62,920 nt of DNA from Zhongshania sp. (GCA_018066965.1 JAGPVP010000047.1:1-62920); one strand, 5' to 3'; positions 18,382 through 26,219 are shown, numbered from the stretch's first letter. Notes: generated from the sequence alone by a model not told the origin. Made by a program: numbers and translations.

Positions 18382-18945
18382 TCACTTAGTGCGGTTGGCG
18401 TCACGACCGAGCATCTTTAGCAGGGTCGAGTCGCGGTTTATAAAGTGATGTTTCAATGCGGCTAGCGCATGAACACCGGCGAGTAAAATCAGAATCCAGG
18501 CGAGGATTTCGTGGACCTCGCCGGCGATATCTTCTTGGTCGGGCAGGTCATGTAGTGTCGCTGGCACATTAAATAGACCGAAAACATCAATGGGTCGACC
18601 GTCGGCTGTTGAAATTAAATACCCGGCAACCATTAACGCCAACATCAAACCATATAAAGCAAAGTGGGTAAGGTGGGCGGTAACTCGCTCCCACGTTTTT
18701 AGCGCTGGATCGTCACTGGGGCGAATATTGATGTTACGCCACACGATGCGCGCCAGCAGCGCGATGAATAATAAAATGCCAATGCCTTTGTGGAGGGTTG
18801 GGCCATCTCTATACCAGGGATCATAATATGACAGCTGGCGCATCCAAATGCCCAGCGCGAACATGCCAATCACCGTAAGCGCCATAAGCCAATGTATTCC
18901 CACGCTGACCCAGCCGTAGCGGCTGCTAGTATTCTTTATTGGCAT
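18382..18945 (-). CDS. cytochrome b561 (YceJ-like)
   Basis: 187-aa inner-membrane di-heme cytochrome of the bacterial b561 family. Four membrane helices are visible, with candidate heme His in WVSVGIHWLMAL (~residue 18), GPTLHKGIGIL (~52), RVTAHLTHFALYG (~97) and EVHEILAWILILLAGVHALAALKHH (~143-166). It probably moves electrons from quinol to periplasmic acceptors. First gene of a two-gene unit with yceI; the terminator lies at 17682-17702. Confidence 0.92.
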   Translation of the reverse strand: MPIKNTSSRYGWVSVGIHWLMALTVIGMFALGIWMRQLSYYDPWYRDGPTLHKGIGILLFIALLARIVWRNINIRPSDDPALKTWERVTAHLTHFALYGLMLALMVAGYLISTADGRPIDVFGLFNVPATLHDLPDQEDIAGEVHEILAWILILLAGVHALAALKHHFINRDSTLLKMLGRDANRTK

Positions 18946-19911
18946 GGCGAATCTTCCTTTATGGCCCCTTGTTTTCTTGTGACCCAGTATATAAACAATA
19001 AATTAATAGAAAAGTGCAAAATTCTGGGTTAATTGATCAGAATATTAGATATAGATGACGGTAATTGCTGCGTGTGTCGTTTTTAAAGTACTCATTCAAC
19101 ATGATATTGACGAGTACAGTCAGTCCTGCGGAGGTTCAGTGCGAGGCGTTTTCTCGAAAGCATAGTACCCACAGCACTCGCTGCGCTTCTGGCTACTTGG
19201 TCGTGGCCGAGTATGACGGAGGTTGCGTTCGCAGTGCGGACTACCACCCGTGTCATCCCCGACCCCGATCGGGGATCCATAAACCTCGGGCTCTGCGCTG
19301 TTTCGTAGTCCGAGAAAAGTAAAGGCATTCGCTGTCGCTCATCTGGATCCCCGATCGGAGTCGGGAATGACGGCTTTACTACTTCGAAACGTCTATGTAC
19401 GTATTAATCAGGCCCACCTCGTTGACGTCTCGGCTAACAATCCCAGCGTATCAAGCTGCAATCCCAATCATACTGACCGACCATTCCTGCCACCAAGCCG
19501 TCACCCCAACCTTCTAAGCCGTCACCCCCAACCTTCCAAGCCGTCATCCTCAACGCACCGCCGCCGTCATCCTCAACTTGATTGAGGATCCAGCCGCCTC
19601 GGGCTATACACCGCAGGGAGCTTTGCCTTGATGAGAGATCAAACAGAATATCAGCCAGTAATGGCGTCAAAGCTTGCCTCTGAACATAGAATCTCGCGTA
19701 CCCACAGGGCATAAAGGGCAGGCTCAGGGCTTATGGTGAGAGGAAATAACGAAGCAATGGACTGCCGTAGGGCTGACCGGCAGGGCGCCCTTAGGCCCAC
19801 TATGCCTGCGCCAGTGTGTCTTGCAGGGAGCGACCTGCTTCGCGCTGAACCCGTTAATTTCATGTTGAAGGAGTACTAAGATCCGGAGCTTGAAGCTTAG
19901 CTGGGCATTGA
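18946..19911. repeat. intergenic block with an inverted repeat element
   Basis: No convincing gene. At about 19250-19371 a compact element has type A hairpins at both ends in opposite orientation (…GATCGGGGATCC, then GGATCCCCGATCGGAGTCGG), with the usual linker between them. A type B hairpin in reverse orientation lies at about 19556-19582, preceded by three broken GCCGTCA copies. Bases 19600-19880 encode no recognisable protein; a short minus-strand frame (19651-19863) is probably non-coding. Bases 18946-19060 should contain the cytochrome b561 promoter. Confidence 0.7.
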
Positions 19912-19946
19912 ATATACTTAACTAATATTTTACTAGTCAAGTATAT
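19912..19946. promoter_or_regulatory. candidate MarR autoregulatory operator
   Basis: An imperfect inverted repeat, ATATACTT-A-ACTA against the reverse complement ATATACTT-G-ACTA, spans 35 bases and ends 11 bases before the marR start codon. Position and symmetry fit a site where the dimer would block its own promoter. Confidence 0.65.
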
Positions 19947-19957
19947 GGGTGGGTTTT

Positions 19958-20377
19958 ATGACATTGCCAGCATCTCTCAGTTTATTAACGGAGCTCGCTA
20001 CCTTGAGCTCTTCTTTCATTAAACACGCAGATCGAAAACTAAGTGCGCACGGCATTAGCTTTGCGGAATTTATGGTGATGCATCATCTACGCAATGCGCT
20101 AGATCAAACCATGAGCCGCACAGAGCTTGCGGATGCGGTGAGTTTGTCGGCGTCGGGTATCACTAAAAAGCTAAATCCAATGCAGAGGCTGCATCTGGTT
20201 GAGAAAGAGATAAATCAGCGCGACGCGCGCTTTAGCTTGGTGAAGCTGACACCAACGGGGCTGGAAATCTACAATGACGCGCTGGTCACCTGTATGCATT
20301 GCGCAGACGATTTGACCGCGAATATCTCAGCTAAGCAGTTGAGTACCGTGCTTGAGATATTCGCGAAATTAAAATAA
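19958..20377 (+). CDS. MarR-family transcriptional regulator
   Basis: 139-aa winged helix-turn-helix regulator. The recognition region is MSRTELADAVSLSASGITKKLNPMQRLHLV (~residues 52-80), followed by the wing NQRDARFSLVKLTPTGLEIY with the R-D-A-R family mark. The ATG at 19958 has a GGGTGGG ribosome site; a GTG nine bases upstream is less likely. A palindrome directly upstream suggests autorepression. The neighbouring convergent LLM gene may or may not be a target. Confidence 0.88.
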   Translation: MTLPASLSLLTELATLSSSFIKHADRKLSAHGISFAEFMVMHHLRNALDQTMSRTELADAVSLSASGITKKLNPMQRLHLVEKEINQRDARFSLVKLTPTGLEIYNDALVTCMHCADDLTANISAKQLSTVLEIFAKLK

Positions 20378-20413
20378 TCGCCGTGTCTTGGTTTAGCTTG
20401 TCAGGACAGGGGT

Positions 20414-21292
20414 TTAGCGCCCTGCCAGCATATTTGCTAAACGATCGACCTCGGCAACTTCGGCGCTTGCCGGCACCAGTTGAATCTCGTCACAGCCTAG
20501 CGCTTCTATGGTGTCCAGCCCGTCTTTGATCGCAATTGGGTCGTGCATCGTCATGGTCTTGGCAATTTTGCGAGCGTCGTCTTCGCCAAAGGTTTTCAGG
20601 TAGTCGAATACATAATCGCTCAATGCGGACTGGGCGTTATCGGCCAGCGAATACCAGAATCCACCCATGCGATAGGGTTTTTGCTCGCGACCAGATTCTT
20701 GCCAGGCTTTGTCGGCGGAGCTGAAAAAATGATTGATTAAGTCGGGGTTGCCGTCCATTGCAAAGCCGTACAGGCCGTCGGCCCATTTCGATACCCGCTG
20801 AATACTTTTGGGTCCCATTGCACCCACTAATATCGGCGGGCCGCCTGCCTGAATGGGGGTCGGCCCGATTTCCTCTAGGCCGTCGAGCAATTCGCCACAC
20901 CAGATCTTTTTCATGACAGCGATTTGATCATCCATTCTTTGGAAGCGATTTTTAAAGCTGGCACCAAGTGCCTCATAGTCTTTTTCACGGCCACCCACAC
21001 CCACGGTTAAGGTGACGCGACCTTCTGACAAAATATCGAGGGTGGCAATTTCTTTGGCCGCTTGCACGGCGCTATGCATCGGCAATACGTACAGCGCGGG
21101 GATAATGCGGACGCGCTCGGTGGCGGCGGCAGCAAAGGCAAGAATATTACGCATCTCATAGCTATAGCCCGTCACGCGCTCACCGCAGGACAAGCTATAG
21201 AAAGGCCCTTGGTCGATGATTCGGCACCAGTCTTTAAAATCCTGACGACTAATGTTGCGTGGCATATAGGGGAGGCAAACACCTATTTTCAT
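20414..21292 (-). CDS. LLM-class (luciferase-like) oxidoreductase
   Basis: 292-aa luciferase-like TIM-barrel protein, the third in the window. Marks: MKIGVCLPYMPRNISRQDF; RVRIIPALYVLPMHSAVQAAKE (~residues 60-80); SEGRVTLTVGVGGREKDYEAL (~90-110); GGPPILVGAMGPKSIQRVSKWADGLYG (~150-175). Cofactor (F420 or FMN) and substrate are not decidable. Convergent with marR, 36 bp apart. Its three copies in the region are too divergent to be recent duplicates. Confidence 0.85.
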   Translation of the reverse strand: MKIGVCLPYMPRNISRQDFKDWCRIIDQGPFYSLSCGERVTGYSYEMRNILAFAAAATERVRIIPALYVLPMHSAVQAAKEIATLDILSEGRVTLTVGVGGREKDYEALGASFKNRFQRMDDQIAVMKKIWCGELLDGLEEIGPTPIQAGGPPILVGAMGPKSIQRVSKWADGLYGFAMDGNPDLINHFFSSADKAWQESGREQKPYRMGGFWYSLADNAQSALSDYVFDYLKTFGEDDARKIAKTMTMHDPIAIKDGLDTIEALGCDEIQLVPASAEVAEVDRLANMLAGR

Positions 21293-21490
21293 AATTTATC
21301 CTGCGGTTTTCTTTTTATTGAGATAAGTGAGTGTACGCGGTCAATTTACATTTAGGGCAATTCGCATAAATTCTTTGCCCAAGGTATAAGAAAATAGACT
21401 GGGTCCTTGAGCGAGCCTTAATACATAATGGTTTATCGCCGTGTTGCTGTGCGATTATCAATGAGAATACGCAATAACGAGATACTTGGA

Positions 21491-22459
21491 ATGGATGACT
21501 TTTTAATCTACGCAAAATTACTGGATGGTCGGGGAGGTGCTTGCGACATAAGTGCAGCTGAGCTGGCCGAATGGCAACCCGAACACGGGGTATTGTGGTT
21601 GCATTTTGACTACAGTAAACCTGCTACCTTGGCGTGGTTAGAAGATCATAGTGGTCTCGATGACATTGCTGTTGCCGCACTCGTGGCAGAAGATACGCGG
21701 CCCAGGGCAACCTCGCATGGGGGTGGGCTGCTTATGGCACTGCGCGGGGTCAATACGAACCCCGAGGCAGACCCAGAGGACATGGTGTCTATTCGCCTGT
21801 GTGTCAGTGAACATCGCATCATCAGTTCTCGTAAAAGAAAGCTGCTCTCCGTCGATGACATCGTGCAGAGCTTTTCCGAGGGAGAGGGCCCCCAATCCAG
21901 TGCGGAATTTGTCGCCATGCTTTGCGATCGTTTGGTCAGACGCATGGCAGTGCCAATAGATAATGCAGAAGATAAAGTCGATGAGCTTGAAGAGAATTTG
22001 TTGAGCAATGCTCGCGCAAAATTGCGCAGTGAGCTTGGCCAAGTGCGTCGGCAGTCCATCGCATTAAGGCGCTATCTTGCGCCACAGCGCGAAGCCTTGA
22101 GCTGGGTGCAAAGCGAGCGCTTATCTTGGTTTGGTGATGCACAGCGACTGCAAGTGCGCGAGGTCAGCGATCGCTTGGCGCAGTATATAGAAACCTTAGA
22201 CAGCATTCGCGAGCGTGCGGCAGTCAGCCAAGAAGAGCTGGTGAATCAAATATCAGAAGAATCCAATAGCCGTATGTATGTGCTGTCGATTGTGTCGGCG
22301 GTCTTCTTGCCCTTGGGATTTGCCACGGGCCTGTTGGGTGTCAACGTAGGTGGTATTCCGGGGGCGGATAATAGCTATGCATTTGCTATATTCATCGGTA
22401 TCTTGCTGGCGATTTCTGGCGGGCTTTTAATTTATTTTCGGTATAAAAAATGGCTATAG
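21491..22459 (+). CDS. zntB: CorA-superfamily zinc transporter (ZntB-like)
   Basis: 322-aa inner-membrane transporter with a long cytoplasmic N-terminal domain and two C-terminal membrane helices. The loop motif reads TGLLGVNVGGIPG, i.e. GVN with GGIPG as in ZntB rather than the GMN of CorA Mg channels. The preceding helix YVLSIVSAVFLPLGFATGLLG is TM1. Start chosen at ATG 21491 (after ATACTTGGA); the upstream extension lacks family features. Its last 10 bases overlap mgtC, so the two are co-translated. Confidence 0.88.
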   Translation: MDDFLIYAKLLDGRGGACDISAAELAEWQPEHGVLWLHFDYSKPATLAWLEDHSGLDDIAVAALVAEDTRPRATSHGGGLLMALRGVNTNPEADPEDMVSIRLCVSEHRIISSRKRKLLSVDDIVQSFSEGEGPQSSAEFVAMLCDRLVRRMAVPIDNAEDKVDELEENLLSNARAKLRSELGQVRRQSIALRRYLAPQREALSWVQSERLSWFGDAQRLQVREVSDRLAQYIETLDSIRERAAVSQEELVNQISEESNSRMYVLSIVSAVFLPLGFATGLLGVNVGGIPGADNSYAFAIFIGILLAISGGLLIYFRYKKWL

Positions 22460-22959
22460 ATTTTATCGAGATTGCGTCACTTTCCATCGCGCCATTAAAG
22501 TGGGCGGGTGTGCTTAGTACCATTGTGGCCGGCGCAATTATCGGTTTAGAGCGGCAGATTCGAGGCAAGCCTATCGGTATTCGCACCGCCGCACTTATTT
22601 GTTTGGGCACTTATGTGTTTATGGCCATGGCGGTATCGGTGGAGAATGGCGTGACCGATCCCTCAAGGGTAATCGGTCAGATAATTACCGGCATTGGCTT
22701 TCTCGGTGCCGGGGTGATTTTGTCCCGCGACGGTATGGTTTTAGGTGTCACCTCTGCGGCGGCAATATGGGTGCTGGCGGCAATTGGCGTGATGATAGGC
22801 TTAGATAAATATGGTCCAGCGCTACTTATTGCACTAGTGGTTGTCGGTATTTTGGTTGGGGTGGACGTGTTGGAAAATAGCTTTCACTCCCTCCGCAAAG
22901 GCGTGCATCAGAAAATGACAGGGCGCCGCTATCAGAAAAAACCGCCGCCAGAAAAGTGA
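22450..22959 (+). CDS. mgtC: MgtC/SapB-family membrane protein
   Basis: 169 aa with four to five membrane helices and the MgtC signature AGAIIGLERQIRGKPIGIRTAAL, followed by ITGIGFLGAGVIL. The soluble C-terminal domain of virulence MgtC is absent, so this is the short SapB-like form. It overlaps zntB by 10 bases (ATGGCTATAG) and is probably translationally coupled; the pair suggests divalent-cation homeostasis. A fragment of this gene is duplicated downstream at 24474-24550. Confidence 0.9.
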   Translation: MAIDFIEIASLSIAPLKWAGVLSTIVAGAIIGLERQIRGKPIGIRTAALICLGTYVFMAMAVSVENGVTDPSRVIGQIITGIGFLGAGVILSRDGMVLGVTSAAAIWVLAAIGVMIGLDKYGPALLIALVVVGILVGVDVLENSFHSLRKGVHQKMTGRRYQKKPPPEK

Positions 22960-22970
22960 GTGGCGTGTTG

Positions 22971-23129
22971 ACTAAGCCGAATGCTGACCAGTCACAAAAG
23001 CGGGCCTCGTCTCAGGCCGCCCTTATTGGAAACTCAAATGCCATAGAAGGCATTAAATCACCGTCGGATAATCACCAATGGCCCTTTTTCAGGAGCCACG
23101 GGCTCCCTATCACGGCCTGCGTGGCGCTA
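22971..23129 (+). repeat. 160-bp direct repeat, copy 1 (copy 2 at 24552-24711)
   Basis: Sequence after mgtC from CTAAGCC to GCGTGGCGCTA is repeated with few changes at 24552-24711. It contains a terminator-like hairpin (GGGCCT…AGGCC, 23002-23018, then CCCTTATT) and a second perfect stem GGAGCC-ACG-GGCTCC. The two copies bracket the HigBA-like and membrane-protein cassettes. Confidence 0.85.
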
Positions 23130-23154
23130 GGTAGTTAACCTCGAAACCCCCTCA

Positions 23155-23183
23155 TTGACATCTATACGTCATTGACGTATTTT
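23155..23183 (+). promoter_or_regulatory. promoter and palindromic operator of the toxin-antitoxin cassette
   Basis: TTGACA (23155-23160) and TATTTT (23178-23183) are spaced by 17 bases. A perfect palindrome ATACGTCA-T-TGACGTAT (23164-23180) covers the spacer and the start of the -10 box, the expected place for antitoxin repression. Expected transcription start is around 23190, at or beside the toxin ATG. Confidence 0.75.
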
Positions 23184-23189
23184 TGCGGC

Positions 23190-23504
23190 ATGTATACGAT
23201 CATAGAAACCCCTACATTTACGGCAGACGCCAGGGATCTTTGGTCTGAAGAAGACCGGGGCGCCTTCTGTGCGTGGCTGGCAGCTAACCCCGAGGCTGGC
23301 GACGTTATTCCTGGCAGTGGCGGTTGCCGAAAGGTGCGGTGGCGGAGGCAGGGCGCCGGGAAAAGTGGGGGCGTAAGAGTTATCTATTTTACCCGCCTGC
23401 AATGTGGCGAATTGTGGTTGTTGGTGATTTACGCAAAAAGTGTGCGGGGAAATATTCCCGCGCATCTACTCAAATCAATTCGGGAGGCTATTGAGAATGA
23501 CTAA
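23190..23504 (+). CDS. RelE/HigB-like toxin of a type II toxin-antitoxin pair
   Basis: 104-aa basic protein resembling the RelE-like HigB2 group (mRNA interferases): MYTIIETPTFTADARDLW, then GDVIPGSGGCRKVRWRRQG (~residues 35-55), GVRVIYFTRLQCGELWLL and the closing YAKSVRGNIPAHLLKSIREAI. Gene order toxin first, antitoxin second fits HigBA. The stop codon overlaps the antitoxin start by 8 bases. It has its own promoter and palindrome, as toxin-antitoxin cassettes of integrons usually do. Start at 23190 gives the family N-terminus. Confidence 0.85.
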   Translation: MYTIIETPTFTADARDLWSEEDRGAFCAWLAANPEAGDVIPGSGGCRKVRWRRQGAGKSGGVRVIYFTRLQCGELWLLVIYAKSVRGNIPAHLLKSIREAIEND

Positions 23505-23799
23505 GCATCAAACTATGACAGGAGAAGAGCTGGGTGAGAAGCTTTTGCAGTCCGTTCGTGAAATGAAGGCGGGTAAAGGCTCTCGTGCAACACAGGTCGC
23601 ACCCAATGAAGTTGCCGCCGCACGTATGAAAACGGGGCTTTCGCAGTCTCAGTTCGCTCAGGCCCTTCACATTTCTGCTCGCACCTTGCAGGAATGGGAA
23701 CAAGGTCGGCGTAGCCCTTCCGGTGCAGCTAAGGCGCTAATTGGCATCGCCTTTAAGCATCCAGAGGTTATAGCGGAATCATTGCGTGATGCAGGCTAA
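23497..23799 (+). CDS. XRE-type antitoxin (HigA-like)
   Basis: 100-aa protein. The C-terminal helix-turn-helix AARMKTGLSQSQFAQALHISARTLQEWEQGRRSPSG (~residues 48-83) is of the XRE/Cro class; the N-terminal half, TGEELGEKLLQSVREMKAGK, should bind the toxin. It overlaps the toxin gene by 8 bases and is probably the repressor acting at 23164-23180. The stop codon TAA lies inside the core of the following attC-like site. Confidence 0.87.
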   Translation: MTKHQTMTGEELGEKLLQSVREMKAGKGSRATQVAPNEVAAARMKTGLSQSQFAQALHISARTLQEWEQGRRSPSGAAKALIGIAFKHPEVIAESLRDAG

Positions 23800-23844
23800 C
23801 CAGGCAAGGCAGCGGACCTTCGGCCGCTGCTCGTAGTGTTATGC
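23794..23844 (+). repeat. attC-like site 1
   Basis: Outer cores GGCTAAC and GTTATGC are 51 bases end to end; between them GCAGCGG and CCGCTGC can pair. The stop codon of the antitoxin sits in the left core. The layout matches integron cassette recombination sites, although core agreement is only moderate. Confidence 0.65.
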
Positions 23845-23867
23845 ACCAAATAGTTTAAAGATATAAA

Positions 23868-24314
23868 ATGAAAAAGCAGTTTTTTTTAGACAGAACAGTA
23901 ATTATTGCACGAATTCTATCGATGTACCTTTTGGTGACCGGTTTGGGATTTCTGATTTCAGATGGATATTACAGCAAAATGATCACTCATTCAGACTCAG
24001 ACCCAGTACTGATTAATTTATCTGGAATGGTTCATTTTTTCATAGGAGCTACTATCCTGACGGTTCATTTTCTTTGGAAAAAACCACTACAAATAATTGT
24101 CACACTACTGGGTTTAATGTTTTTTCTCAAAGGTATCTTCTTGATTGCCCTACCTGAATTGACGTTGCAGATCGGCAACAACCCAGCACAAAATACATGG
24201 TTAATGGCGGTGGGCTTTATTTCAGCTGGGATTATCATCGGCTATTTCTCTTATTTTAAATCGGATAAACTGCATAACAAAAAAATTCGTCCGACGCAAA
24301 ACACGCGCGACTGA
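23868..24314 (+). CDS. small integral membrane protein, unknown function
   Basis: 148 aa with four predicted membrane helices (IIARILSMYLLVTGLGFLIS, MVHFFIGATILTVHFLW, IIVTLLGLMFFLKGIFLIA, TWLMAVGFISAGIIIGYF) and a Lys/Arg-rich tail. No family recognised. AT-rich relative to the core genes. Preceded by attC-like site 1; its own downstream attC appears to have lost its left arm, leaving only a GGCGTTGAG half at about 24321. Confidence 0.6.
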   Translation: MKKQFFLDRTVIIARILSMYLLVTGLGFLISDGYYSKMITHSDSDPVLINLSGMVHFFIGATILTVHFLWKKPLQIIVTLLGLMFFLKGIFLIALPELTLQIGNNPAQNTWLMAVGFISAGIIIGYFSYFKSDKLHNKKIRPTQNTRD

Positions 24315-24317
24315 TCT

Positions 24318-24400
24318 TGGCGTTGAGACTGTAGAATTACTAACGGGAATTTTCAAGGCCCGGTTCTGGTTGATTTTTGATCTATAAATAGGCCAAGGAA
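24318..24400 (+). repeat. 80-bp direct repeat, copy 1 (copy 2 at about 25268-25350)
   Basis: CTTGGCGTTGAGACTGTAG…ACTAACGGGAATTTT…GGTT…TTTTTGATCTA is repeated with about a dozen changes after attC-like site 2. It starts with the right arm of an attC, so it may mark a duplicated cassette junction. Confidence 0.8.
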
Positions 24401-24473
24401 AGATCTGTTTATCAGGTCTTGTCTTTTGCCATCGCTTGAGGGAAAGGAACAAGTCAAGACCCCAATACTCGTT

Positions 24474-24711
24474 GAGAATGGCGTGACCGATCCTTCAAGG
24501 GTGATCGGTCAGATAATTACCGGTATTGGCTTTCTCTGTGCCGGGGTGATGGCTAAGCCAAATGCCGGTCAGTCACAAAAGCGCGCGCTCGTCTCAAGCC
24601 GCCCTTATTGGAAACTCAAATGCCATAGAAGGCATTAAATCACAGTCGGATAATCACGAAGGGCGCTTTTTCAGGAGCCGCGGTCTCCCTATCACGGCCT
24701 GCGTGGCGCTA
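24474..24711 (+). pseudogene. internally deleted duplicate of mgtC and its 3' flank
   Basis: Bases 24474-24550 match 22642-22718 inside mgtC; after a junction (GGGTGAT/GGCTAAGCC) bases 24552-24711 match 22971-23129. About 250 bases of the original, the last part of mgtC, are missing. No functional protein is possible. Scattered substitutions show the copy is not brand new. Part of a 626-base stretch (24315-24940) without a real gene. Confidence 0.88.
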
Positions 24712-24940
24712 ACTGATTGATTTATAATCAAGTAGGTATATGATCGGGAGAAAGGGAATTCAAAAATATAGAGGGAACGAGTCGTGATATCTTCAAAGGC
24801 CTTTGCGCCACATCTTTGCCAACCATTTAAAAACATTGAATTTTCTGAGACGTCGCTCATTTTTGTTCCCATGATAGGGGGCCAAAGTGATATGTGGCCT
24901 CTGTCTTCATAACAAAACTGTTGAAGCCTTAGGGGTTTTC

Positions 24941-25192
24941 ATGTCAGTACACATAAAAATGTTAGATAAGGGAGATGGTGTTACTTACGGGCTCTCATTT
25001 TCTTCATCTGATTGTCATAAGATTTTAGAAGCACAATTTGAACTGGTTATCGATACCCCGAGTATTGGCGGGAGCTGTATGCTAAGAGGTGAAAATATCT
25101 TGGCCATTTCTTATAAAAATGGTTCAAGTGGGCATGGTTCTATCTACACAAACTACTCAGAAGTTTGCGATCAAATAAATGAACAGCTTTAA
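24941..25192 (+). CDS. small cassette protein of unknown function
   Basis: 83-aa, probably cytoplasmic, with no membrane segment or signal peptide. The ATG at 24941 follows AGGGGTTTTC. Composition is rich in Ser/Gly with two Cys. I do not recognise the family. The TAA stop lies inside the left core of attC-like site 2, which supports it being a genuine cassette gene. Confidence 0.55.
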   Translation: MSVHIKMLDKGDGVTYGLSFSSSDCHKILEAQFELVIDTPSIGGSCMLRGENILAISYKNGSSGHGSIYTNYSEVCDQINEQL

Positions 25193-25279
25193 CCTAGCGC
25201 TTAAAGATCGCCCACAAAAACACGTGGACTGGACCTCCAGCCGCTACGCGGTTTCCGGCCCTTTAGCTTGGCGTTGAGG
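25187..25279 (+). repeat. attC-like site 2
   Basis: Left core CTTTAAC (containing the stop codon) and right core GTTGAGG, about 93 bases end to end. The inner part (GATCGCCCA…ACGTGGACTGGACCTC) is shared with attC-like site 4 and partly with site 5, so these belong to one host-type attC family. Followed by 190 bases without a gene before the protease gene. Confidence 0.65.
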
Positions 25280-25472
25280 CTGTAGATTTACTAACGGGAA
25301 TTTTTATGGTCCAGTTCTGGTCAGTTTTTGATCTAAAAGCAGGTCGTTTTTTGAAATCTGAGCGAATTGGTCTACGTTATTTGTGTAAATTTCACGTAGG
25401 AACGCGAAATTTTGTATGAAATGGATTGGCTGGAGTTTTTCTACAGCCTCGTTTTGTTTTTAAGGATGCTTC

Positions 25473-26219
25473 GTGAGCAACTTCACACACATATTTCAAA
25501 CCTATAAATACTCAATGGTCAGAATTACTGTGAGGACACAATCTGGAGACTTGAGTAATGGCTCAGCTTTTCATATAGGTGATGGGTGGCTTGCAACGGC
25601 AGCACATGTAATCAATGACGTTGAAATCGAAGAGATAGTTTCAGAGTATTGCGGCAAGAATTTGGAGATAGAAAAAATCATCTGTCATAGCGATGAAAAA
25701 GTTGATCTAGCTATAATAAAAACTGACTTGGATCTTTCCCACTACCTCACCAAAACAACAATTGTCGGTTCACCAGAAGGGTTTGAGCAAACAGATCATA
25801 TAGGAATAGGCGGGCACCTAGATGATTGGATTGGTGATGAATTGGTACTCTCTAAGGTTCTGCTGATGGGATACCCACCTATTCCCTTTTCTAGTAGACC
25901 AGTTTTACTCGCATCTGAGGGAGAGGTGAATGCAGTCGTGGATAAATATAACGGCCCACATCCGCATTTCATAATATCTAACATGGGTCGGGGTGGTTAT
26001 AGTGGAGGGCCAGTAATAAGTGAATATGGTTTTTTGCTAGGTATACTTACTGAGTCCTTAGTTATGAATAATCAATCAGAAGAACTGGGCTACTCATCGG
26101 CATTGTCCATTGAGCCATTATTAGTCTTGTTGCGAGAAAACGGGATATACCCTGTGAAGAATAAGGAAACAATCGAAGTCCTGCTCGAAGGGGCTGACCA
26201 TTGGGATGACAAAACATAA
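25473..26219 (+). CDS. trypsin-like serine protease, cassette-borne
   Basis: 248-aa chymotrypsin-fold protease of the HtrA/S1C kind without signal peptide or PDZ domain, hence probably cytoplasmic. Triad: His in LATAAHVIND (~residue 45), Asp in KVDLAIIKTD (~88) and Ser in GYSGGPVISEYG (~176). GTG start at 25473 (ATGCTTCGTGAGCAAC context). Similar stand-alone trypsin-like proteins occur in bacterial defence gene neighbourhoods, but no partner effector is fused here. Its TAA stop forms part of attC site 3. Confidence 0.85.
   Translation: MSNFTHIFQTYKYSMVRITVRTQSGDLSNGSAFHIGDGWLATAAHVINDVEIEEIVSEYCGKNLEIEKIICHSDEKVDLAIIKTDLDLSHYLTKTTIVGSPEGFEQTDHIGIGGHLDDWIGDELVLSKVLLMGYPPIPFSSRPVLLASEGEVNAVVDKYNGPHPHFIISNMGRGGYSGGPVISEYGFLLGILTESLVMNNQSEELGYSSALSIEPLLVLLRENGIYPVKNKETIEVLLEGADHWDDKT

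Noticed and set aside
19651-19863. Minus-strand 70-codon frame (MKLTGSARSRSLPARH…)
   Set aside because: No ribosome site and low-complexity basic composition. It resembles spurious frames over structured non-coding DNA; left unannotated.
22971-24711. 160-bp direct repeats as attL/attR of an integrative element
   Set aside because: No integrase lies between them, the second copy has an internal deletion extending into mgtC, and the enclosed genes look like cassettes; duplication by homologous recombination is simpler.
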